From positions 175,789 to 239,788 of the forward strand of contig NZ_LMFC01000001.1 in NCBI RefSeq assembly GCF_001426705.1: a stretch of DNA of 64,000 nt, written 5' to 3'. The stretch comes from Cellulomonas sp. Root485. GTDB lineage: Bacteria; Actinomycetota; Actinomycetes; Actinomycetales; Cellulomonadaceae. Every line of letters begins with the position of its first letter. Within the stretch, counting starts at the first letter, position 1. Made by a program: the position numbers and the translations under genes. Positions 24,906-35,053 of the stretch are shown here, piece after piece. The notes beneath the pieces are model-generated. The model was not told the DNA's origin. It made no database searches and saw nothing but the letters and a program-made list of their open reading frames with translations.

Positions 24906-25613
24906 GCTCACGATGCCGCTCGTCGAGAGGCGCACCGACTCCGTCATCGACCTCGTCGGTGTCACCAAGACCTACACGTCCGGCAGCCTCGAGTTCGAGG
25001 CCCTGCGCGGTGTCGACCTGCGGATCGAGCCCGGCGAGTACGTCGCGGTCATGGGTCCGTCGGGCTCGGGCAAGTCGACGCTGATGAACATCCTCGGCTG
25101 CCTGGACACCCTGACCCGCGGCTCGTACCACCTGGCCGGCGAGGACGTGGGGGAGCTCGACGAGATCGACCTCGCCGACATCCGCAACCGCCGCATCGGC
25201 TTCGTGTTCCAGCAGTTCCACCTGCTGCCGTCGCTCTCGGCGTGGCGCAACGTCGAGCTCCCGCTCGTCTACGGGCGGGTGCCGACCGCGGTCCGGCGCG
25301 ACCGTGCGGTGGCCGCGCTCGACCGGGTCGGCCTGGCCGACCGGCTCGACAACCGCCCCGGTGAGCTGTCCGGTGGCCAGCAGCAGCGCGTCGCGGTGGC
25401 CCGGGCCCTCGTCGGCGAACCCGCCTTGCTCCTCGCCGACGAGCCCACCGGCAACCTCGACTCGACCTCCACGCAGGACGTCCTGGCGCTGTTCGACGAG
25501 CTGCACACGCAGGGCCGCACGATCGTCCTGATCACGCACGAGGCCGACGTCGCCGCCCGCGCGGACCGCATCGTGCGGGTGCACGACGGCCTGATCGTCT
25601 CGGACGGTGCCCG

Positions 25614-25617
<4 letters not shown>
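24898..25617 (+). CDS. MacB-type ABC transporter ATPase (LolD-like)
   Basis: This 239-residue cytoplasmic ATPase has Walker A GPSGSGKST, Q-loop FVFQQFHLLPSL, signature LSGGQQQRVAVARAL, Walker B LLLADEPTGNLD and switch His in VLITHE. The DEPTGNLDS form and the FQQFHLLP stretch are typical of the MacB/LolD/FtsE group. It overlaps the adaptor gene by eight bases and the permease gene by ATGA, so the three are one complex: adaptor, ATPase and FtsX-like permease. The likely role is mechanotransmission or export of a peptide, antibiotic or lipoprotein. Confidence 0.93.
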
Positions 25618-26846
<1,229 letters not shown>

Positions 26847-26871
26847 CCCCCTCCCAGCAAGGAGTCACCCC

Positions 26872-27768
26872 ATGTCTCTGACCACGCGACACCGCACCGC
26901 CCTGGTGCTCCCGGCGCTCGCCGCGGCCACGGTCCTCGTGCTCGCCGGCTGCACCGGAACTCCCTCGTCGGCCGCACCACCCGACGACGACTCGACCGCC
27001 GCCACGCGGCAGGGCGACGGACCGCAGCGCTCCGGCCCGGGCGGCGGCGGAGGCGGCGCGTCCGGCGAGATCGCGTCCGTCACCGGCACCGTCATGCAGC
27101 TTCGGTCGACGGACTCGCAGACGGCGGTGACCTGGACCGACGCCACCACGTTCTCCGCGACGGTCGCCGGCACGCTCGCCGACGTGACGGTCGGCTCGTG
27201 CGTCGTGGCGGTGTCCACCAGCGCGACGGGCACGGACACCGACACCTCTGCCCCGGTCGAGGCGACGAGCGTCCAGGTCACCCAGCCGACCGACGACGGC
27301 ACCTGCACCGGTGGCTTCGGTGGCGGGCCGGCCTTCGGTGGAGAACGGCCCGACGGGGCGCCGACGGACCTGCCGACCATGCCCGAGGGGGAGCGGCCCG
27401 ACGGCGCCCCGACCGATCTGCCTCCCGGTGGCATGCGGTCGTTCAGCGGCGGCGCCATCGGCACGGTCACCGCGGTCGACGGCAGCACGCTGACGGTCGA
27501 GTCCACCGGGGGCGACGACGAGACGACGACGCGCACGGTCACCGTGACCGACGCGACCACGTACACGACGACGGTGGCGGCCGACGCGTCGGCGATCGTG
27601 GTCGGGCAGTGCGCCAGCGCCCGCGGCGAGGCGGACGACAGCGGCAAGGTGACCGCGACGAGCATCACCGTGTCCGCACCGACCGACGGGGAGTGCTCGA
27701 TGGGGATGCTCCAGCGCTTCGGTGGGGGCCCGCAGGGCTCCACGCAGGACGGTGGCACCGATGCCTGA
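26872..27768 (+). CDS. Lipoprotein with two DUF5666-like beta repeats
   Basis: This 298-residue lipoprotein has a signal peptide with lipobox LAGC at about residue 25. Two similar units follow, separated by a Gly/Pro/Asp-rich linker: ASVTGTVMQLRSTDSQTAVT near 65 and GTVTAVDGSTLTVES near 195, each followed by a TATT(F/Y) strand and a GxC(V/A) turn. The layout resembles DUF5666 beta-strand repeats. The linker repeats ERPDGAPTDLP. The gene lies inside the exporter operon, after AAGGAG, and its stop overlaps the next adaptor gene by eight bases. It may be a substrate-side or surface partner of the exporter; no activity is known. Confidence 0.65.
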   Translation: MSLTTRHRTALVLPALAAATVLVLAGCTGTPSSAAPPDDDSTAATRQGDGPQRSGPGGGGGGASGEIASVTGTVMQLRSTDSQTAVTWTDATTFSATVAGTLADVTVGSCVVAVSTSATGTDTDTSAPVEATSVQVTQPTDDGTCTGGFGGGPAFGGERPDGAPTDLPTMPEGERPDGAPTDLPPGGMRSFSGGAIGTVTAVDGSTLTVESTGGDDETTTRTVTVTDATTYTTTVAADASAIVVGQCASARGEADDSGKVTATSITVSAPTDGECSMGMLQRFGGGPQGSTQDGGTDA

Positions 27769-29656
27769 GCTCGCAGCCCGGCCGTCCGTCGCGCGCCGGC
27801 ACCGCGCCCGCCGCCGTCGCATCGTCGCGCTGGGAACCGCCGGTGCGGTGGTCCTCATGGCTGCCGGCGGCGGGGTCGCCCTGGCCGTCGGCGGTTCCGA
27901 CGACAACCGGTACCGCACCGCCGCCGCCGAGCGGGCGAGTGTCGAGCAGGTCATCGACACCGTCGGGACGATCGCGTCGGCCAGCCGGCGGGACGCGTCG
28001 TTCTCCGTCGACGGGACCGTCGCGACCGTGGGCGTGACGGTCGGGCAGGTGGTCGCGGCCGGGGACGTGCTGGCCACCCTCGACACCGAGGCGCTCCGGA
28101 ACGCGGTCGAGAAGGCGCAGGCCGACCTCGCCGACGCCCAGCAGCAGCTCAGCGACGACCTCGACGCGCAGACGTCGGGCTCGTCGGCGTCCAGCTCGAC
28201 CTCGAGCAGCTCGTCCAGCTCGACCCCGTCGCCCTCCGCCACCCCCTCCGCGTCTCCCTCGACGTCCACGGAGACGGAGGCCCCCGCGGCCGACGACACC
28301 CGTGGTGACTCCGTGGACCCCGCCGTCGAGCGGGCGGCGGCCGAGGTGCGCAAGGCTCAGGGGGCGCTCCTCGACCAGTACCAGCTCACCGCCGACGCCC
28401 TGACCGCCAGCAGCGCGAGCGTCACGGCCTCGCAGGCGACGTGCGCGGCGTTCCTCGCCGTCGTCGGCGGCGACATCGAGACGCCGGAGCCGGCGGCCAG
28501 CGAGCCTCCGGACGCCACCGACGCGACGGACGCGACGGACGCGACCGACCCGACCGACGCCGACGAGCCGAGCACCGAGGAGCCCGACCCGACCGCCGTC
28601 GAGCAGGCGCTCGCCGACTGCCAGGCCGCGCTGACGGGAGCCCTCGACGCCCAGACCGCGACGGACACCGAGCAGCAGGCGCTCCTGACGCTCGCCGCCG
28701 CGCTGGACCAGGCGGTGCAGGAGCTGCAGAAGGCCGTCGCGGAGTCGTCGTCGAGCCCGTCGCCGAACACCCCGTCCACGGACACCCCGTCCGCAAGCGC
28801 GCCGTCCACCAGCACCCCGTCCACCAGCACCCCGTCGTCGAGCACGCAGGCTCCCTCCGACGACAACGACACCACGACGGTCACCGCGGCGACGATCGTG
28901 GCCGACCAGGCGGCGATCGACCTGGCCTCGGCGAACGTCACGCTGGCGCAGAGCAGGCTCCCGTTCGCGACGCTGACCAGCCCGATCTCCGGCACGGTCG
29001 CCGCGGTCGCGCTGGCGCCGGGCGACGCGGTGACCGCGTCGTCGACCACCGCGGTCATCACGGTCCTCGGCCCCGACGGCTACACGGTCACCACCAGCGT
29101 CCCGTTGACGTCGATCGACATCGTGTCGGTCGGCCAGGCGGCGCAGGTGACGACGCCGAGCACGGACACGGCGCTCACCGGCACGGTCAGCAGCATCGGC
29201 ATCCTCGACACGTCGACCACCGCCGACCCCGCCTACACGGTCGAGCTCGCCGTCGACCCGACGGACGAGAAGCTCTACGACGGCGCGTCCGCGCAGGTGC
29301 GGATCACGGTCGCGGGCGCCGACGAGGTGCTCACCGTCCCGACGTCGGCGGTCCACGTCGACGGGACGACCGCCACGGTCCAGGTGCTCCAGGACGGCAC
29401 GCCGACCGAGGTCACCGTGACCCTCGGGGCGGTCGGCACGGAGCGCACGGAGATCACGGACGGTCTCGCGGTCGGCGACGAGGTGGTCCTGGCGGACCTC
29501 GACGAGCCGATCGAGTCCAGCACGTCGACGACCACGGGCCTGTCCGGCCTGGGGGGCGACCAGACGGAGATGATGGGGCCGCCGGAAGGGTTCGTCATGA
29601 ACGGCGACCTGGGAGGCGGTCCACCGGCCGGGTTCACCCAGCGCAGCGGCGGCTGA
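27761..29656 (+). CDS. Second HlyD/RND-type adaptor, with large low-complexity insertions
   Basis: This 631-residue protein has a membrane anchor (about 25-47), a first half-lipoyl motif (VDGTVATVGVTVGQVVAAGD near 88-107), a long insertion and the second half (ISGTVAAVALAPGDAVTASS near 408), then the barrel and C-terminal domain. The insertion, where a coiled-coil hairpin normally sits, is interrupted by Ser/Pro/Thr blocks (about 144-180 and 328-370) and an Asp-Ala-Thr tract (about 251-265), making the protein about 250 residues longer than the adaptor at 23751. It is the last gene of the exporter operon. Two adaptors with one MacB pair is unusual. Confidence 0.82.
   Translation: MPELAARPSVARRHRARRRRIVALGTAGAVVLMAAGGGVALAVGGSDDNRYRTAAAERASVEQVIDTVGTIASASRRDASFSVDGTVATVGVTVGQVVAAGDVLATLDTEALRNAVEKAQADLADAQQQLSDDLDAQTSGSSASSSTSSSSSSSTPSPSATPSASPSTSTETEAPAADDTRGDSVDPAVERAAAEVRKAQGALLDQYQLTADALTASSASVTASQATCAAFLAVVGGDIETPEPAASEPPDATDATDATDATDPTDADEPSTEEPDPTAVEQALADCQAALTGALDAQTATDTEQQALLTLAAALDQAVQELQKAVAESSSSPSPNTPSTDTPSASAPSTSTPSTSTPSSSTQAPSDDNDTTTVTAATIVADQAAIDLASANVTLAQSRLPFATLTSPISGTVAAVALAPGDAVTASSTTAVITVLGPDGYTVTTSVPLTSIDIVSVGQAAQVTTPSTDTALTGTVSSIGILDTSTTADPAYTVELAVDPTDEKLYDGASAQVRITVAGADEVLTVPTSAVHVDGTTATVQVLQDGTPTEVTVTLGAVGTERTEITDGLAVGDEVVLADLDEPIESSTSTTTGLSGLGGDQTEMMGPPEGFVMNGDLGGGPPAGFTQRSGG
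28511..28555 (+). repeat. Five 9-nt tandem repeats in the adaptor gene (Asp-Ala-Thr tract)
   Basis: Five in-frame copies of GACGCGACG-like units encode D-A/P-T five times. Length variation here would keep the frame. Confidence 0.7.
28757..28846 (+). repeat. Six 15-nt tandem repeats in the adaptor gene (PSxxT tract)
   Basis: Six in-frame 15-base units, based on CCGTCCACCAGCACC, encode six PSxx(T/A) pentapeptides. Two units (28802-28816 and 28817-28831) are identical, so the tract is recent or unstable. Confidence 0.7.
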
Positions 29657-29661
29657 CGCCG

Positions 29662-29705
29662 GCGGCGGGCGCGCCCATGTGAGCGCTCACCCCGGCGCCC
29701 GCCGC
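29662..29705 (+). terminator. GC hairpin after the exporter operon
   Basis: Perfect 11-base arms GCGGCGGGCGC (29662-29672) and its complement (29695-29705) enclose a 22-base loop. The loop contains the operator-like palindrome listed separately. There is no T-tract. Confidence 0.5.
29677..29692. promoter_or_regulatory. AraR-like operator upstream of proC and the LacI gene
   Basis: ATGTGAGCGCTCACCC matches the site at 42375 at 13 of 16 positions and contains the perfect 12-base palindrome GTGAGCGCTCAC. It lies 68 bases upstream of proC, whose operon includes the LacI gene at 30590, and would allow autoregulation. Confidence 0.5.
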
Positions 29706-29759
29706 ACGTCGGTAGGCTCGCGACGTCGCCTTCCGGCGGCACGGAGCGGGAGGACCACG

Positions 29760-30590
29760 ATGACCGACGAGCCCACCGGCGGCAGGCCGCAGGTCGCGGT
29801 GCTGGGCGGCGGTGTGATGGGGGAGACGCTGCTCAGTGCGCTGCTCACCGCGGGCTGGGCGCCGGAGCAGGTCGAGGTCACGGAGCGGCACGTCCCGCGG
29901 GCCGACGAGCTCGCCGGCCGGTACGGCGTCCGCACCGGCGCGTCGAACGCCGAGGCGGCCGCCCGTGCCGACGTCGTGCTCCTGGCGGTCAAGCCGAACG
30001 TGGTCGCCTCGGTGCTCGACGAGGTGTCGCAGGCCCTGCGCGGCGGCGAGCTCGTCGTCAGCGTCGCCGCCGGGCTCCCCATCTCCAGCTACGAGAAGCG
30101 CCTGCCCACCGGGCAGCCCGTCGTCCGCGTGATGCCGAACACGCCGGCCGTCGTCGGCAAGGGCGCGAGCGCCATCGCGCCCGGCACGCACGCGACCGAG
30201 GGGCACCTGGTCCTCGTCGAGACGATGCTCGCCGCCACCGGGCTCGTGGTCCGGGTGGAGGAGAAGGACCTCGACGCCGTGACCGCGATCTCCGGCTCCG
30301 GACCGGCGTACGCGTTCTACCTCATCGACGCGATGGCCGAGGCGGGGGTCCTGCTCGGACTCAGCCGGGACCTCGCCACCAGGCTCGCCGTGGCCACCGT
30401 CGAGGGGTCCGCCGCGCTCGCCGCCCAGTCGGGGGACCATCCCGCGGTCCTGCGGGAACGGGTGTCGTCGCCGGGCGGCACGACGGTCGCGGCGGTCCAG
30501 GTGCTCGACGCCCACGGCGTCCGGGCGGGCGTCGTCGCCGCCGCGGAAGCCGCCCGGAACCGGTCGCGCGAGCTCGGTCAGCAGTACTGA
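29760..30590 (+). CDS. proC: Pyrroline-5-carboxylate reductase
   Basis: This 276-residue enzyme carries out the last step of proline synthesis, reducing 1-pyrroline-5-carboxylate with NAD(P)H in the cytoplasm. It has an N-terminal Rossmann motif (VAVLGGGVMGETLLSALL), VRVMPNTPAVVGKG, the active-site loop AISGSGPAYAFYL and the C-terminal SPGGTT signature. Length is normal for ProC. CGGGAGG lies upstream of the ATG. Its stop overlaps the LacI gene start (TGATG), an unusual partner for a housekeeping gene. In other actinobacteria I recall proC lying not far from rex and hemA, which fits the right end of this window. Confidence 0.95.
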   Translation: MTDEPTGGRPQVAVLGGGVMGETLLSALLTAGWAPEQVEVTERHVPRADELAGRYGVRTGASNAEAAARADVVLLAVKPNVVASVLDEVSQALRGGELVVSVAAGLPISSYEKRLPTGQPVVRVMPNTPAVVGKGASAIAPGTHATEGHLVLVETMLAATGLVVRVEEKDLDAVTAISGSGPAYAFYLIDAMAEAGVLLGLSRDLATRLAVATVEGSAALAAQSGDHPAVLRERVSSPGGTTVAAVQVLDAHGVRAGVVAAAEAARNRSRELGQQY

Positions 30591-31615
30591 TGAACAGTGC
30601 CGCGCGTCCGCCCGCCATGAGTGACGTCGCCGCGCTCGCGGGCGTCTCCCACCAGACCGTCTCCCGCGTGCTCAACGACCACCCGAGCGTCCGACCGGAG
30701 ACCCGCGAGCGCGTCGCCGAGGCCATCGCCCAGCTGGGCTACCGCCGCAACAGCGCCGCTCGCACCCTGGTCACGCGCCGGTCCGGCACCCTGGGCGTCG
30801 TCACCCCGGCGACCGCGCTGTACGGACCGACGAGCACCCTGGTCGGGCTCGAGGAAGCCGCGCGCGTGGTCGGCTGGTTCGTCTCCGTCGCGACCATCCG
30901 GCAGTTCGACGGCGACAGCATGCACACCGCGCTCGAGCACTTCCTCGGGCAGGGCGTCGACGGCATCGCGATCATCGCGCCGACGACGGAGGTCGCCCAG
31001 GCCATCGCCGCGATCGCGTCCCCGGTCCCGGTGGTGCTCATCTCGTCGGCGTCCGACGTCCCACCCGTCCCGCACCTGCACGCGGTCGGCGTCGACCAGC
31101 GCCACGGCGCCCGGCTCGCCACGCAGCACCTGCTCGACCAGGGCTTCACCGAGGTGGTCCACGTCGCCGGCCCGCAGGACTGGTTCGACGCCCAGGACCG
31201 GCTGGCCGGCTGGCGCGAGGTCTCCGGGCCTGGCGCCCCCGAGCACATCGAGGCCGGCTGGGACGCCGCCGACGGCTACGAGCTGGGGCTGCGCATGGTC
31301 CGCGAGGGGGTGCCGAGGGCGATCTTCGCGGCGAACGACCAGCTGGCGCTCGGGCTCCTGCACGCGTTCTGGGAGAAGGGTGTGCGGGTGCCCGACGACG
31401 TGGCGGTCGTCGGGTTCGACGACGAGGTCGGCGCCGCCCACTACACACCGCCGCTGACCACCGTCCGGCAGGACTTCGGGGCGCTCGGGCGGCTCGCGGT
31501 CGACTCGCTGCAGGCGGCGTTCGCGGGCGAGGACGTCGCCCGCCAGCAGATCCCCGCAGAGCTCGTGGTCCGGGCCAGCTCGATCCGTCCCGCGGAGACC
31601 GCCCACGGAGCATGA
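30590..31615 (+). CDS. LacI-family transcriptional regulator, probable arabinose repressor
   Basis: This 341-residue repressor has a LacI HTH at residues 10-30 (MSDVAALAGVSHQTVSRVLN), a hinge helix (NSAARTLVTRRS) and a sugar-binding sensor (GIAIIAPTTE; VGVDQRHGARLATQHLLDQG; ifaANDQLALGLLHA; VGFDDE). It is translationally coupled to proC. Sites with the LacI-type core GCGC lie upstream of its own transcription unit (29677), of araBDA (33400) and of the YtfQ-like importer (42375), and this is the nearest LacI gene to all three. I therefore infer that it is AraR, releasing DNA when arabinose or a derivative binds. The ligand is not proven. Confidence 0.88.
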   Translation: MNSAARPPAMSDVAALAGVSHQTVSRVLNDHPSVRPETRERVAEAIAQLGYRRNSAARTLVTRRSGTLGVVTPATALYGPTSTLVGLEEAARVVGWFVSVATIRQFDGDSMHTALEHFLGQGVDGIAIIAPTTEVAQAIAAIASPVPVVLISSASDVPPVPHLHAVGVDQRHGARLATQHLLDQGFTEVVHVAGPQDWFDAQDRLAGWREVSGPGAPEHIEAGWDAADGYELGLRMVREGVPRAIFAANDQLALGLLHAFWEKGVRVPDDVAVVGFDDEVGAAHYTPPLTTVRQDFGALGRLAVDSLQAAFAGEDVARQQIPAELVVRASSIRPAETAHGA

Positions 31616-31695
31616 CCTCCGAGGTCATCGACACGATGACCCCCCGGACGCGACGGTTCAGGTGCACACCCACCACCACCGTCCGGAGGAGCACC

Positions 31696-32115
31696 ATGGC
31701 CGCATCCCCTGCCCTGACCGCCGCGCCGACGAGCGAGCGGACCCTGCGCCGGGTCCTGGCGGCGGACGCGCTCGTCGGGCTCGTCGCCGCGCTCGGGCTG
31801 CTCGCCGCGACGGGCCTGTACGCCCGGCTGACCGGCCTGCCCGAGCAGGTCCTTCGGGTCGTCGGGCTGGCGCTGATCGGCTACGTGGTCGCCCTCGTGT
31901 GGACGAGCCGCGCGCGCCCGCTGCGACGACGAGCGGTCCGTGCGCTCGTCGTCGCCAACTGGGCCTGGGTCGCGGCCAGCGCGGTCCTGATCGTGACGAC
32001 CCCGGCGACGCCGTTCGGGGTGGCCTACGTCATCGGGCAGGCGGTGGTCGTCGCCGGGTTCGCGGTCGCCGAGGCACGCGGGCTCGCGCGGCTGCCAGAC
32101 TCGTCGGCACCATGA
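31696..32115 (+). CDS. Small four-helix membrane protein
   Basis: This 139-residue protein has four hydrophobic segments, about 22-44, 52-72, 82-103 and 108-128. No domain is recognised with confidence; it looks like the small integral membrane proteins often annotated as hypothetical in actinobacteria. I start at ATG 31696 because GGAGGA lies five bases upstream; the frame is open back to 31612, overlapping the LacI stop. Its stop overlaps the next regulator gene by ATGA, which suggests a functional pair. Confidence 0.65.
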   Translation: MAASPALTAAPTSERTLRRVLAADALVGLVAALGLLAATGLYARLTGLPEQVLRVVGLALIGYVVALVWTSRARPLRRRAVRALVVANWAWVAASAVLIVTTPATPFGVAYVIGQAVVVAGFAVAEARGLARLPDSSAP

Positions 32116-32933
32116 CCCAAGGATCAGGCGCGCTGCTGCGGCAGTGGCGGGTGCGTCGGCGGTTGAGCCAGCTCGAGCTGTCGTCGCAGACGGGGGTCTC
32201 GACGCGGCACCTCAGCTTCGTGGAGACGGGCCGGTCGAGCCCGAGCCGCGACCTGGTGCTCCGGCTCAGCTCGCATCTCGACGTGCCGCTGCGTGAGCGC
32301 AACCACCTGCTGATCGCGGCCGGCTTCGCACCCGAGTACCGCGGCACCCCGCTGGACGACCCGTCGATGTCCGCGGTCCGTGCCGCGCTGCGCGTGGTGC
32401 TCGACGGGCACGGCCCCAACCCGGCGCTCGTCGTCGACCGCTCCTGGAACCTGGTCGAGGCCAACGCGGCCGTCGCCGTCCTCCTCGGCGACGTGGATCC
32501 GGCGCTGCTCGAACCTCCGGTGAACGTGCTGCGCGTCGCCATGCACCCCCGCGGCATGGCGCCCCACATCGCGAACCTGGCGGAGTGGCGGGCCCACGCG
32601 CTCGACCGGGTCCGCAGGCAGGTCGCGGCGACGGGCGACCGCGAGCTCGCCGTTCTGCTCGACGAGCTCACCGGGTATCCGGGCGGTGAAGCCGTGGGCG
32701 GCACCGGTGACGGCGTCGCGATCCCGATGGGCCTGTCCGTCGGCGGAGAGTCGCTGACGTTCCTCACCACCGTGGCGACGTTCGGCACCCCGCTCGACAT
32801 CACCGTGGCCGAGCTGGTGATCGAGTCGTTCTACCCGGCAGACGACGAGACCGCCCGAGCCCTCACCCGGCTCGCGGCGTCGGTGGACCCCGCGCTGGTC
32901 GAGGCGGTGCTGAGCCGCACGCGTGGGTCCTAG
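32112..32933 (+). CDS. XRE-family regulator with MmyB-like ligand domain
   Basis: This 273-residue protein has an N-terminal Cro/C1 helix-turn-helix (residues 8-65: LLRQWRVRRRLSQLELSSQT, STRHLSFVETGRSSPS) and a C-terminal MmyB-like domain starting near 95 (VLDGHGPNPALVVDRSWNLV; VLRVAMHPRGMAPHIANL; FLTTVATFGTPLDITVAELV). MmyB-type domains bind small hydrophobic ligands and control neighbouring genes, often redox enzymes or transporters. It is coupled to the membrane protein upstream and followed by a cupin gene after 33 bases. Confidence 0.87.
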   Translation: MTQGSGALLRQWRVRRRLSQLELSSQTGVSTRHLSFVETGRSSPSRDLVLRLSSHLDVPLRERNHLLIAAGFAPEYRGTPLDDPSMSAVRAALRVVLDGHGPNPALVVDRSWNLVEANAAVAVLLGDVDPALLEPPVNVLRVAMHPRGMAPHIANLAEWRAHALDRVRRQVAATGDRELAVLLDELTGYPGGEAVGGTGDGVAIPMGLSVGGESLTFLTTVATFGTPLDITVAELVIESFYPADDETARALTRLAASVDPALVEAVLSRTRGS

Positions 32934-32966
32934 GCTCGGGTCACCGCCGACGCCCCTGGAGGTCCG

Positions 32967-33305
32967 ATGATCGACATCGCCGAGCTCGCCGAGAAGCACC
33001 TCGACGCGGCCCGCTCCGACCCGCACGGCCGGTCGGCCGGGGTCGTGGCGCACGACGGCGAGCTGCGTCAGTCGGTCATCGCCCTGACCGCCGGGTCGAG
33101 CCTGGGGGAGCACAACTCGCCCAACGCGGCGACGCTCCAGGTCTGGCGGGGGCGGGTGCGCGTCGAGTCGCCGGCCGGCGACGTGGAGGCGACCGCCGGG
33201 CACCTCTGGGTGCTGACGCATGAGCGGCACTCGGTCCACGCGGTGGACGACAGCGTCTTCCTCCTGACCACGCTGACGGGGCTGGGCCGGTCGTCGCACG
33301 GCTGA
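32967..33305 (+). CDS. Small cupin-domain protein
   Basis: This 112-residue protein is one cupin barrel: LGEHNSPNAATLQVWRGRVR is the first conserved motif and GHLWVLTHERHSVHAVDDS the second. Metal-binding His and Glu residues are partly kept. Proteins of this kind often bind small molecules or metals, and stand-alone cupins near XRE or sugar genes may act as sensors or isomerases. GGAGG precedes the ATG. The substrate is unknown. Confidence 0.75.
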   Translation: MIDIAELAEKHLDAARSDPHGRSAGVVAHDGELRQSVIALTAGSSLGEHNSPNAATLQVWRGRVRVESPAGDVEATAGHLWVLTHERHSVHAVDDSVFLLTTLTGLGRSSHG

Positions 33306-33399
33306 CCAACCCGGCACGTGTGCCATCCTTCGGCGATGAGCGGCAACGATGCCGGGTTCGCCACGGGAAGCGCCGACGAGAAGGTGGACCGAGGACGTG

Positions 33400-33415
33400 A
33401 TGTTAGCGCTAACAT
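33400..33415. promoter_or_regulatory. AraR-like operator of araBDA, perfect palindrome
   Basis: ATGTTAGCGCTAACAT is a perfect 16-base palindrome, 58 bases before araB. Its right half TAACAT could double as the -10 box, so a bound repressor would block initiation. The 42375 site differs at a single base. Confidence 0.75.
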
Positions 33416-33472
33416 ATGTCTCGGCCGCAGGCGTCCGCCGCGGTCCGTGACGTACGGAGCGGAGTCCGCGTG

Positions 33473-35053
33473 ATGACGGTCGATCCCCACGGTGCCGATC
33501 CCCGGGAGGCCATCGCGGCCGGCCGGACGGCGATCGGCATCGAGCTGGGCTCCACGCGGATCAAGGCCGTCCTCATCGGTCCGGACCACGCCCCGCTGGC
33601 CGGCGGCAGCCACGACTGGGAGAACCAGTTCGTCGACCGCGTCTGGACGTACTCGCTCGACGCCGTCTGGTCCGGCCTGCAGGCGGCCGTCGCCGCTCTC
33701 CTGGCCGACGCCGAGGAGAAGCACGGGGTGCGGCCGACCACGGTCGGCGCCATCGGCATCTCCGCGATGATGCACGGCTATCTCGCGTTCGACGCCGCCG
33801 ACGAGCTGCTCGTCCCGTTCCGCACCTGGCGCAACACGACGACCGGTGCGGCGGCGGCGGAGCTCACCGGTCTGTTCGGTCACAACATCCCGCTGCGCTG
33901 GTCGATCGCCCACCTGCGCCAGGCCGAGCTCGACGCCGAGCCGCACGTCCCGGACATCGCGTTCGTCACCACGCTCGCCGGCTACGTGCACTGGAAGCTC
34001 ACCGGTCGCAAGGTGCTGGGCATCGGCGACGCGTCGGGCATGTTCCCGATCGACCCGGAGACCCGGGCGTACGACGCGCAGATGCTCGCGGCCTACCCCG
34101 GTGCATCCCTCGAGGGCCTGCTGCCCGAGGTCCTGCTCGCCGGCCAGGACGCCGGCAGCCTGACCGAGGCCGGCGCGGCGCTCCTCGACCCCACCGGCAC
34201 GCTCCAGGCGGGCATCCCGCTGTGCCCGCCCGAGGGCGACGCCGGCACGGGGATGGTCGCGACGAACGCCGTCGCCCCCCGCACGGGCAACGTCAGCGTC
34301 GGCACCAGCATCTTCGCGATGGTGGTGCTGGAGAAGGCCCTGAGCAGCGTGCACCACGAGCTCGACCTGGTCACCACCCCGTCGGGCGACCTCGTCGCGA
34401 TGGTGCACTGCAACAACGGCGCGAGCGAGCTCGGGGCCTGGGCCGAGGTGTTCGGCCAGTTCGCCGCGGCGCTCGGGGCGACGGCGAGCGCCGACGACGT
34501 GTTCGGCGTGCTGCTGCGGGAGGCCCTGCGCGGGGACGCGGACGGCGGCGGCCTGCTGGCCTACAACTACCTGTCGGGCGAGCCGATCACGGGGCTCGAC
34601 GAGGGTCGCCCGCTCGTCGTGCGCACCCCCGACAGCCGGCTGACGCTGGCAAACTTCATGCGCACCCAGGTCTACAGCGCGTTCGGCACCCTCAGCCTCG
34701 GCATGCGGGTCCTGCGCGGCGAGGGTGTCGAGCTCGACGCGATGTTCGCGCACGGCGGCCTGTTCCGGACCGAGGGCGTGGCGCAGCGGCTGCTCGCGGC
34801 GGCCGTCGGTGCACCCGTGACCGTGGGCAGCACCGCGGGTGAGGGCGGCGCGTGGGGGATCGCGGTGCTCGCCGCGTACCTCGCAGCGGCGTCGGAGCAG
34901 GACCTGGCCGGCTATCTCGAGGAACGCGTGTTCGGCGGTGCCGTCGCGACGACGGTGGAGCCGGACGCCGACGACGTCCGCGGCTTCGACGCCTACCTCG
35001 AGCGCTACAGCGCCGGGCTGGCGATCGAGAAGGCCGCGGTGGAGGCACTGTGA
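33473..35053 (+). CDS. araB: Ribulokinase-type FGGY carbohydrate kinase
   Basis: This 526-residue kinase should phosphorylate L-ribulose to L-ribulose 5-phosphate. It has the FGGY N-terminal phosphate loop [16 protein letters not shown] near 22-37, [11 protein letters not shown], the substrate segment FRTWRNTTT and the C-terminal nucleotide motif [16 protein letters not shown]. Identity as a ribulokinase is supported by the araD and araA genes directly after it. I start at ATG 33473 after GGAG with an eight-base spacer (GTG 33470 is also possible). An ATG at 33416 directly abuts the operator and has no ribosome-binding site. The stop overlaps the araD GTG start. Confidence 0.9.
   Translation: MTVDPHGADPREAIAAGRTAIGIELGSTRIKAVLIGPDHAPLAGGSHDWENQFVDRVWTYSLDAVWSGLQAAVAALLADAEEKHGVRPTTVGAIGISAMMHGYLAFDAADELLVPFRTWRNTTTGAAAAELTGLFGHNIPLRWSIAHLRQAELDAEPHVPDIAFVTTLAGYVHWKLTGRKVLGIGDASGMFPIDPETRAYDAQMLAAYPGASLEGLLPEVLLAGQDAGSLTEAGAALLDPTGTLQAGIPLCPPEGDAGTGMVATNAVAPRTGNVSVGTSIFAMVVLEKALSSVHHELDLVTTPSGDLVAMVHCNNGASELGAWAEVFGQFAAALGATASADDVFGVLLREALRGDADGGGLLAYNYLSGEPITGLDEGRPLVVRTPDSRLTLANFMRTQVYSAFGTLSLGMRVLRGEGVELDAMFAHGGLFRTEGVAQRLLAAAVGAPVTVGSTAGEGGAWGIAVLAAYLAAASEQDLAGYLEERVFGGAVATTVEPDADDVRGFDAYLERYSAGLAIEKAAVEAL

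Noticed and set aside
33416..33472. ATG 33416 as the araB start
   Set aside because: It directly abuts the operator and probable -10 box, with no ribosome-binding site, so the transcript probably begins after it.
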